Shown one piece after another: positions 53,878 through 61,103 of a DNA stretch of 64,000 bases. The DNA is from Deferribacteres bacterium (lineage in GTDB: Bacteria > Zhuqueibacterota > Zhuqueibacteria > Zhuqueibacterales > Geothermadaptataceae), in the NCBI GenBank assembly GCA_020633655.1, contig JACKDF010000011.1:1-64000 (forward strand), in the 5' to 3' direction. Numbering within the stretch: the first letter of the stretch is position 1; each line of letters opens with the position of its first letter. The position numbers were made by a program, and so were the translations under genes. The notes beneath the pieces were generated by a model, which made no database searches, was not told the DNA's origin, and worked only from the letters and a program-made list of their open reading frames with translations.

Positions 53878-54981
53878 ATGAAAACATTAAAAGTTGAGCT
53901 GAAAGATCGCAGTTATCCCATTTATATCGGCGAAGGGAATTTGTCAAAATTACCCGAGTTGGTAAAACTGTTTTATCCTGTAAAACGATTTGTGCTCATC
54001 TCGGATAAGAATGTGTTCGGGCATTATGGCGATGTGGTCACATCATCTTTTCAGGCTGCAGGCCTGCACGTGGAAACAGTCCTTGTTCCGCCGGGTGAGA
54101 AATCAAAATCCATCGATCGCTATGCCTATGTACTCACACAAATGCTGAAAACCGGCGTTTCCCGCGACTGGATTGTCCTGGCCTTGGGTGGCGGCGTGGT
54201 TGGTGATCTCGCAGGATTTGTTGCTTCCTCTTACATGCGAGGCATTCCATTTATCCAGATTCCAACATCCTTACTAGCCCAGGTTGATTCAAGCGTTGGC
54301 GGTAAAACCGGCATCAATCATCCGCTGGCGAAGAATGTAATCGGCGCTTTTTATCAACCGAAAATCGTGTGGATCGATATTGCTGTTCTGAGAACGATGG
54401 AATCTGTTGAGATTGTCTCTGGCCTTGCCGAGGTTATAAAATACGGTATTATCTATAGCCGTGATTTTTTTCATTTTTGCGAAGACAACATTAAGTCATT
54501 GCTGTCACTGAAAAGCCAGGTTTGTACAGAAGCGATTTCAAAATGTTGTGATATAAAAGCGAAAATAGTGGCACAAGATGAAAAAGAAACTGGAATTCGG
54601 GCGATACTAAACTTTGGGCACACGGTAGGACATGCCATTGAAGCGGTGATGAATTACCAGAGTATTAGACATGGTGAGGCCGTTTTCTGGGGAATGCTTG
54701 CCGAAGCGCATATGGCTTTAAAGATGGGCCTTCTCAATGAAAAAGAATTTGATCGAATCGTGGCCTTGTTCCATAAAATTCCTCTGAAAACTGGAATCAA
54801 TGGTGTCGTGTTTGATGATTTGATGAGGGCGATGCGCCATGACAAAAAAGCCAAAGACAATAAACTGCGATTTGCACTGCCGAAATCGCTTGGAGAGACT
54901 GTGATTGAAGGAGTTGAAGACGAGACTCTCATTTTTAATGCCTTCAATTTCGCCAGAGAAAATGGTTGGAAGCAGCATTAA
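53878..54981 (+). CDS. aroB: 3-dehydroquinate synthase
   Basis: The 367-residue protein matches AroB. Landmarks are LGGGVVGDLAGFVASSYMRG (NAD-binding), PTSLLAQVDSSVGGKTGINH (active-site lysine and metal region), LNFGHTVGHAIEAV and the MRHDKKAKDNKLRFALP segment. It makes 3-dehydroquinate from DAHP in the shikimate pathway. ATG 53878 gives the usual N-terminus (MKTLKVELKDRSYPIYIG); ATG 53806 and TTG 53800 would add non-homologous residues. No shikimate genes adjoin it. Confidence 0.95.
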   Translation: MKTLKVELKDRSYPIYIGEGNLSKLPELVKLFYPVKRFVLISDKNVFGHYGDVVTSSFQAAGLHVETVLVPPGEKSKSIDRYAYVLTQMLKTGVSRDWIVLALGGGVVGDLAGFVASSYMRGIPFIQIPTSLLAQVDSSVGGKTGINHPLAKNVIGAFYQPKIVWIDIAVLRTMESVEIVSGLAEVIKYGIIYSRDFFHFCEDNIKSLLSLKSQVCTEAISKCCDIKAKIVAQDEKETGIRAILNFGHTVGHAIEAVMNYQSIRHGEAVFWGMLAEAHMALKMGLLNEKEFDRIVALFHKIPLKTGINGVVFDDLMRAMRHDKKAKDNKLRFALPKSLGETVIEGVEDETLIFNAFNFARENGWKQH

Positions 54982-55175
54982 AAGTGTTCGTATTTTAACA
55001 TGTGCCCATAAGTGGACAGTCTGAAAATTTTGCTGGTAGCCATGAAGTTTTTCTTATCTGTAATAAAATTAATTGAATAGAAACATAGTTCAAATGTGGC
55101 ATAATCTTTGTGCTTGGAACAGCAAATTGTTACGTTGATAAATCGATGAGTACACTTCAGTAGAAAGACGGCTTG

Positions 55176-55703
55176 ATGAAAGAATTACTGTATTTTTCCT
55201 TTGGCGATTTAATGGTGCGTGTTGAATATAATAAGGACGCCAATTCGTTACGCTACGCATCTCACAGGAAAGTGACTTTTGGAGAACGTGTTATTGTCGA
55301 ACAATATTTACTGACCAACATTGCTGTTAAAACGGATTATTACAAAAAACAACCGGCATTGTTTATCTACCTCGGTGTAGATGCGGCTTTAGTAAAAGAC
55401 CTTAATTTGTTCCATCTCAAAAACACCCTCAAAACCCTTGTCGACAAAGAGAAGGATGTAAAAACCTCAGTAAACAACCTCATCAACCAATCCATGCTCA
55501 ACTTCTACTTCGATAAAATTGGTGATACGATTTTAGCTATTCGCCAGGATATCGATTCGGGTCATGATTCGGATGAGAAAATGCTCGACTACAAGTACAA
55601 ACTGGAAGAGTTGGTTGAAGCATACAATCTTTATACGGATGAAAAAATCAACATCCTGAAGGTTGTTCCATCCGAGTTAAAAAATCATCTCAGAATAGAT
55701 TGA
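55176..55703 (+). CDS. Conserved-looking protein of unknown function
   Basis: The 175-residue protein has a beta-rich N-terminal half (SFGDLMVRVEYNKDANSL) and a helical C-terminal half with NLINQSMLNFYFDKIGDTIL. It is charged and probably cytoplasmic, with no signal or membrane segment. I do not recognise the family. ATG 55176 is preferred; a TTG lies one codon upstream. Intergenic gaps on each side suggest a single-gene unit. Confidence 0.55.
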   Translation: MKELLYFSFGDLMVRVEYNKDANSLRYASHRKVTFGERVIVEQYLLTNIAVKTDYYKKQPALFIYLGVDAALVKDLNLFHLKNTLKTLVDKEKDVKTSVNNLINQSMLNFYFDKIGDTILAIRQDIDSGHDSDEKMLDYKYKLEELVEAYNLYTDEKINILKVVPSELKNHLRID

Positions 55704-55825
55704 TTTTTATGTGATTACCCGTCCATTTAGCTGATCATCTCAGGTTTCAACGCAACTCTGAGTCTAAAAATTTTCGTATTTTTTATTAAACAGTCAGTTT
55801 TGACTTTTGCTGTCGAAGGAATAGT

Positions 55826-57112
55826 ATGTTTACAAAATCTCTCCTACGGTTTTTGGCACTCTTCATGGTTGTAAGCGCGCCTTCAATTTCTGCACAAATT
55901 TCTAAAGGATCCAGCGGTGTCGGACTTATTCTTGGGGCAAATCAGCAATACAGCGAATCGCGGTTGACTCCATTTGCTTTTGGTGCTGGTGCTTTTTATT
56001 CACGCAACCTTTCCGATCGGTTTAATTTGCTCCTGGAAGGTGGCTACAATGAATTAGCGATTAAGGTTGGTAATCCATTAAAAAAATATTCAACAAATCT
56101 TATCTACTTCGATTTGCTCGCAGGTTATGATTTGATGCAACACGCGCATTTCCGACCATTTTTGCATGGCGGTATCGGCGCTTTCAATTTTAAAATGATC
56201 GGTTCCACAAATTCGGATCGCTATTTTGATGGCGAATTCATATTAGGTGGCGGCATGCGGTGGCATTTTAATAACAACCTGGCCCTTCGCATAACCGGCG
56301 ATTTCAAATACACAACCGGCGATGGACTTGATGGCAATATCCAGGGTGGCAATACAGTCATGGACTCCTATTTTACGGTGCGTGGTGGCATGTCATATTA
56401 TTTTGGTGGCCACAATAGCGGACTGGATGAGGAGTACTTTTCCGGAAATGTAGAGGTTGAAGACTTGCCGGAAGGTGGTGATCTGAGCCAGGTTGATCAG
56501 AAACAAAACGATACGGTGGATGGACTATTTGCGCAGCTCAGCGATTTGGATAATATTGAAACGACAGGTGCGAGTGCGAAAGAACAGGAATACGAACGGC
56601 TCAAAATGCGCCTCGAATCGTTAAAAGGCTCAATCGATAGCAAAGAAACGGAAATCTATTCATTGCAAAACTCCATGGTGAAAAATGAGGAAAAAAACGG
56701 TGAACTGCTGTTGATTGATAACAATTATAGCCAGGAATTGGTAAATGACATCTCCAGTTTTTCCATGAGTTATGAGGCCGCACTCAATAAATTTTATCAC
56801 AAGCAATATCAGGATGCAATCGACCGTTTTCAAGCGCTCATGGTGAAATATCCGGATCATGCGCTTTCAAGTAATTGTGAATACTGGGTTGGGGAATGTT
56901 ATTTTCATGCAGCAGATTTTACCCGAGCCCTTGTTTCTTTTGAGCGGGTTGTCACGATTGAACAATCTTTGAAAAAGGACGATGCCTTATTAATGATGGG
57001 CCGAAGTTACAAGGAGTTGGGACAAGCCGATGCAGCGACGGAAATACTCAACAGGCTGCTGAAAGAATTTCCCGATAGTGAACACTTGCAAGAGGCACGT
57101 GAATTACTTTAA
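55826..57112 (+). CDS. Outer-membrane beta-barrel fused to coiled coil and TPR domain
   Basis: The 428-residue protein has a signal peptide (about 1-23, ending SISAQ). Residues about 24-200 form an OmpX/OprF-type eight-strand barrel (GVGLILGANQQYSESRLTPF and FGAGAFYSRN), ending GGMSYYFGG. After a linker, a coiled coil (about 252-295) precedes a CpoB/YbgF-like TPR domain (about 305-428): KYPDHALSSNCEYWVGECYF and LLKEFPDSEHLQEARELL. The design suggests an outer-membrane anchor for a periplasmic scaffold. The partner is unknown. It runs 21 bases ahead of the PAS/GAF gene. Confidence 0.77.
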   Translation: MFTKSLLRFLALFMVVSAPSISAQISKGSSGVGLILGANQQYSESRLTPFAFGAGAFYSRNLSDRFNLLLEGGYNELAIKVGNPLKKYSTNLIYFDLLAGYDLMQHAHFRPFLHGGIGAFNFKMIGSTNSDRYFDGEFILGGGMRWHFNNNLALRITGDFKYTTGDGLDGNIQGGNTVMDSYFTVRGGMSYYFGGHNSGLDEEYFSGNVEVEDLPEGGDLSQVDQKQNDTVDGLFAQLSDLDNIETTGASAKEQEYERLKMRLESLKGSIDSKETEIYSLQNSMVKNEEKNGELLLIDNNYSQELVNDISSFSMSYEAALNKFYHKQYQDAIDRFQALMVKYPDHALSSNCEYWVGECYFHAADFTRALVSFERVVTIEQSLKKDDALLMMGRSYKELGQADAATEILNRLLKEFPDSEHLQEARELL

Positions 57113-57133
57113 AATAATTGAGGTTGACAAAGT

Positions 57134-59023
57134 ATGCATACCCAAGTTCTGTTTTTAGCCAATTCTGCATCATCCCGTGCGATTGTGCAGGCTGCTTTAA
57201 ACAGCAGCGATAATATGAATGTTATCGTATGTGAAAGCGTACTCGAATTATTGCATCAGTTCTGTCAGACCAGTTTTGATGTCCTGATGATTGAACCGGA
57301 TGGCATATCCAGCGATGATTTGGAGATTTTGCTGCGCTTCATACCAACATCCATTCCTTTGCTTTATCTCATTGAGGAAATGCAATCCTTTGATTACAAG
57401 AAATATTCGTCACGTCAGGGTGCCGAAATACTTGTAAAATTAACAGGCTATCTCACAGCGCTACCATACCAGGTACAAAATAGTGCATTTATGCATAAGA
57501 CAAAGCAAAGCCATGGCGAAATTTATAAACCTGTTGACTATCAGGCTGTGAATGGTTGGTGTGAGCTCGACGCCGACATGAAGTTTCAGCGTAGCTCCCC
57601 GGTATTCGAGAATCTCACGGAATATTCCCAGGCAGATTTAAAGCAATTTACAATTCTCGATGTCTTTCATGACGAATCGAGAAACAAAATTCAAAAAATT
57701 GTTTTTAACTCCTCCGAAAATAACATGGAAAACCTGGTTGAGGTAAAATTAAATTGTAACGGAGAAGAGAAATATTTAACCTCGCAATTTCGGCGAATTA
57801 AAAACAACCAGCAGAAAACTATAGGGTGGCGGTGTGAATTTTTTCATCATAAACACTACAAGCCTGAGCTTGCAAACAATGACAATACATCTCCTTTTGC
57901 GCATAAATTATGGGATCTGGCGAATAGAAATTTTCAAAAAACCTTCTCCATATTTTTTCGAATTTTAGCCGATAAATGTGCGGATATCTTTCAAAGTGAG
58001 CATTTGACCCTGGCTCGTTATAACCAGACGACCAATAAATTTGTCTTTGAAGCAATTCGTGGGGAAAAACTTCCCCTTGATTCTTTACTCGAGCAACATT
58101 CTGCGGCATTGTTCACCCGACCGGCCTCCGGTACGCCGAAGCTGTTTACGTTTTCCGATAGTCCTGATAAAAATGCTGAAAGTGGCCACGAATTTCATAT
58201 CGAGATTCCGTCGGGATTCGGTTTGCAAAGCGGTTGGATTTTGCCTTTTATTAACCCCGATGGCAAGCCGGTTGGCTGTCTCGCCGTTTCAAATTCCGGA
58301 TTGATGAAAAGCGAAAAAGATGCTGTAGAGCATCTCAATATCGTTTATTTGACGCTTATGCTGATCCTCGGCTCATTTTTAGACAAGGAATCACAAAACA
58401 AAAAAGAACGGCGCTTGCACCAGGTTTTGGTCACAAGTTCGATTTTTAAACTGCAATTACCGATGCGGTCCTTGATGCGCGAGATGGCATGGTCGATAAA
58501 ATTCAGTTTTGACGCTTTCCTTACTACATTGGCACTCTTCGATCAAAAAGACAGAAGCCTGGGATTTTATGCAGTGGCAAGCGATGATAAGCATTTAATT
58601 CTCTCCCTTGCCGAAGAAAAAGTGCGCGAAGCAAAATTTCTTTCCCTGTTGCAAAACGGCAAAACAATTCGAAAATCCTATCTGGTTCCGCAGATCGGAA
58701 TCACCAATACTTTGGACCTATCCAGTGGTACCAGCGAACGCGGTTTCATCGTTACCCCGATTTTTGACAACAACAATAAAATGATGGGCGCGATTATTCT
58801 GTGCGAACGGCGGAATATGCCCTTTTTCGAACTGGAAAGTGTGACTATTCTAGAAACAATTGCAAAACAAATCGCCGTCGGTATCAGCAATCGCGTTCTC
58901 TACAGTCGGGCACTGAAACAGCCAAATACGGAGCCTGTGCTTGTAAAGACACAGCATAGCAATGGCAAAGTCCATGAGCCCAGCAAAAAACCACAACGAT
59001 TCTGGAGTCGTATGTTCTCCTGA
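57134..59023 (+). CDS. Pseudo-receiver, PAS and GAF sensor protein without output domain
   Basis: The 629-residue protein begins with a receiver-like fold (about 1-120) in which the acidic pocket is missing (VLFLANSASSRAIVQ) and the phospho-acceptor place reads LMIEPDG, with Glu for Asp. A PAS domain follows (about 130-235, WCELDADMKFQRSSPVFENL), then two GAF-like domains (about 265-420 and 435-600). There is no kinase, cyclase or DNA-binding output, so it must act through a protein partner. It lies 21 bases after the barrel-TPR gene and is probably cotranscribed with it. Confidence 0.78.
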   Translation: MHTQVLFLANSASSRAIVQAALNSSDNMNVIVCESVLELLHQFCQTSFDVLMIEPDGISSDDLEILLRFIPTSIPLLYLIEEMQSFDYKKYSSRQGAEILVKLTGYLTALPYQVQNSAFMHKTKQSHGEIYKPVDYQAVNGWCELDADMKFQRSSPVFENLTEYSQADLKQFTILDVFHDESRNKIQKIVFNSSENNMENLVEVKLNCNGEEKYLTSQFRRIKNNQQKTIGWRCEFFHHKHYKPELANNDNTSPFAHKLWDLANRNFQKTFSIFFRILADKCADIFQSEHLTLARYNQTTNKFVFEAIRGEKLPLDSLLEQHSAALFTRPASGTPKLFTFSDSPDKNAESGHEFHIEIPSGFGLQSGWILPFINPDGKPVGCLAVSNSGLMKSEKDAVEHLNIVYLTLMLILGSFLDKESQNKKERRLHQVLVTSSIFKLQLPMRSLMREMAWSIKFSFDAFLTTLALFDQKDRSLGFYAVASDDKHLILSLAEEKVREAKFLSLLQNGKTIRKSYLVPQIGITNTLDLSSGTSERGFIVTPIFDNNNKMMGAIILCERRNMPFFELESVTILETIAKQIAVGISNRVLYSRALKQPNTEPVLVKTQHSNGKVHEPSKKPQRFWSRMFS

Positions 59024-59065
59024 TTATTGAATTTCCCACCGTTTGAATTAATAGATCATTAGATC

Positions 59066-59101
59066 GGATACAGCGCTTCCCGGTTGAAACTGTATCCTTT
59101 T
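59066..59101 (+). terminator. Probable terminator after the PAS/GAF gene
   Basis: GGATACAG and CTGTATCC form a perfect 8-bp stem with a 16-base loop, followed by TTTT. The short T-run makes it only probable. Confidence 0.55.
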
Positions 59102-59503
59102 CCAGTTAAAGAGAGTTCATCCGGAAATCCTTTTTTTTGTTATTTTGTTTCACCAGCCTTAAGCTCAGCTAAAAACTTACCGGAGTGATCTCCGATTGAA
59201 CAGAGTTTAAACAGGACTCACAGGCGACCAGTTTACTTTACCTTCTCAAAATTTACCTCACTCCATAATTCAGTCACTCTTCACGTTTAGTACAGGGAGA
59301 ATGGAACACTGCTGCCATGCACACAGGTTCATCTCTATTGAACCAAACATTTTTTCCAGCGTCTTAATCTTAAACGACGCCCATCAGGTTTTGGAAAAAA
59401 TCTCTCCCTTCATTGCAAAATTGGTTCAGAATTCAATTCGATTTTTTATATTCTGTAAAAGAAAGAAAATAGAATCAATCAATGCTCAACACACAATATT
59501 CAA

Positions 59504-59531
59504 TTCTCAATTGAACATTGCAAATTGAGAA
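59504..59531 (+). other. Hairpin immediately before a ribosome-binding site
   Basis: TTCTCAATT and AATTGAGAA form a perfect 9-bp stem around a 10-base loop. It abuts the AGGAG (59532-59536) of the lipoprotein gene at 59544. Possible translational control is speculative. Confidence 0.35.
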
Positions 59532-59543
59532 AGGAGTTTTGCC

Positions 59544-60794
59544 ATGAAAAAAGTTGCAGTATCGTTTCTGCTGGGTCTCGTTTTTTTCGCTGCATGCACC
59601 TCAGATGTCAACAAAGAATTGAAAAGCCAGGCTCTTGAAGCCATTGAAAAAGGCGACTACGACTTAGCTATTTCTCATCTTGAACAAGGCCTGCAAAAAA
59701 AGCCCAAAGATGCAGAGCTCCACTACTTGCTGGGGCAAGCGTACCGGGAATTGCAATTCAAGGACGGCAGCCAGATCAACCAACTCAACCTGGAAATGGG
59801 TGAAAAGGCCAGCGCTGAATTCAAAAAGGCCATCGAAATCTCTCCGGACTATAAAGGGCGAAAATTTGTTGTCGGACCGTACACAAAAATCCAAAGCATT
59901 TGGGGTGCCATTGCCATGGCGTATGTTGAAGCCGGTGATATTGACGCGGCTGTGAATGCCTTCAAACGGGGCAGGGAAGAGGGCGGTTATTATCCGGCAA
60001 TTATGGAATACAACAGAAACATCATGGCCAGTTGCGAGCCCAACGCCATTCTTTTCACCAACGGCGACAACGACACCTATCCCATGTGGTACCTGCAACT
60101 CGTTGATGGTTACCGCAAAGACATCAATGTGGTGAATCTGAGTTTGCTCAACGTCCCATGGTACATCAAACAGCTCAAAAATACCTATCCCTTTGGCGAC
60201 AATCGCGTTTCTATGAATTTAACAGAAGAGGAGATTGATGTCCTGAAACCACAAAAATGGCAAACGCAAACAGTTGTGATACCAGGTTCAGATACAGAAA
60301 ACGAAATAAGCTGGTCAGTCGCTCCAACAATAAACGATGTCGCCGTACGTGTGCAGGATGTGATGGTGATGCAAATTGTGCATGTCAATAAATGGCAGCG
60401 ACCGGTGTACTTCTCTTGTACTGTTGCTCAGGTAAATAAAATAAATTTAAATCCCTACCTGTCCCTTGAAGGGCTTGTAATGCGCCTGGTTTCGGAAAAG
60501 CAGGATATATCTGTTGATCGCCTGCAAAAAAACTGTTTTGAAACGTACACTTATGAGGGCGTGAATGATAAACGGTTTCAATATATCGACGAGCTCCATT
60601 CGATGTATCAGAATTACCGTGCCGGTTTTATGCTGCTGGCCGATTTTTATTCCCGTGAAGGCGATCTGGCCGAAGTCGCAAAGACTATTGAATTTATGAA
60701 TGCTAAGCTGCCACAGGAAAAGTACCCGTGGGCAAATGCTAAACAAAAGAAATATGCAGACAGTTTATTGCGCAAGGCTCTCAAAGGTGAATAA
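59544..60794 (+). CDS. TPR lipoprotein with DUF2723-like C-terminal region
   Basis: The 416-residue protein has a lipoprotein signal to Cys18 (FFAAC), TPR units about 25-165 (AIEKGDYDLAISHLEQGLQ) and then a region resembling the C-terminal part of DUF2723 membrane proteins: NAILFTNGDNDTYPMWYLQ followed by DGYRKDINVVNLSLLNVPWY. The DUF2723 membrane helices are absent, so only its soluble tail is present. AGGAG precedes the ATG. Function is unknown; the surface location is predicted from the signal. Confidence 0.75.
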   Translation: MKKVAVSFLLGLVFFAACTSDVNKELKSQALEAIEKGDYDLAISHLEQGLQKKPKDAELHYLLGQAYRELQFKDGSQINQLNLEMGEKASAEFKKAIEISPDYKGRKFVVGPYTKIQSIWGAIAMAYVEAGDIDAAVNAFKRGREEGGYYPAIMEYNRNIMASCEPNAILFTNGDNDTYPMWYLQLVDGYRKDINVVNLSLLNVPWYIKQLKNTYPFGDNRVSMNLTEEEIDVLKPQKWQTQTVVIPGSDTENEISWSVAPTINDVAVRVQDVMVMQIVHVNKWQRPVYFSCTVAQVNKINLNPYLSLEGLVMRLVSEKQDISVDRLQKNCFETYTYEGVNDKRFQYIDELHSMYQNYRAGFMLLADFYSREGDLAEVAKTIEFMNAKLPQEKYPWANAKQKKYADSLLRKALKGE

Positions 60795-61103
60795 TTTGTA
60801 AAAAAAAATTCAAAACAGCAATTCGATTTGACTTTCTGCTTGCAATTAATCCGTGCAATTTCTATTGTGTTTTAACGGAATAATGTAAATAAAAGCAAAC
60901 AGTTAATAGTGTTTCTCAGTAATTGTTTAGCCACCAGGCCGACGCTGAGCACCAAGCGAAAGTTGAGCTACCAAGCGGATGCTGAGCCTGTCGAAGCTGG
61001 AGCGTGCTCCGTTCATGAAAGAAACAGATCCATCGGCAAGCTCAGGGGCCGTTTCTCTCAAGACCGAGCTAAACAGTTACGCATCTCAAACTTTGCGGCC
61101 ACC
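60795..61103. other. Intergenic region with dispersed repeat
   Basis: These 309 bases hold the third copy of the CTGAGC-type repeat. No ribosome site is obvious before the ATG at 61104. Confidence 0.5.
60944..61055. repeat. Dispersed CTGAGC/GTCGAAG-type repeat, copy 3, with tandem units
   Basis: Three degenerate units of 18-19 bases begin at 60944, 60962 and 60981, each starting G(C/T)TGAGC; the third carries CTGAGCCTGTCGAAG. An opposed CGGCAAGCTCAG segment lies near 61039-61050. It ends about 50 bases before the EndoQ-helicase start. Confidence 0.6.

Larger units (their letters stand above)
59024..59543. other. Long intergenic region
   Basis: The 520 AT-rich bases contain a terminator hairpin near 59066 and an inverted repeat at 59504-59531, described separately. 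No gene is seen in the rest. Confidence 0.5.

Noticed and set aside
60944..61000. Short tandem units considered as a CRISPR array.
   Set aside because: The units are 18-19 bases, degenerate and directly adjacent with no spacers.
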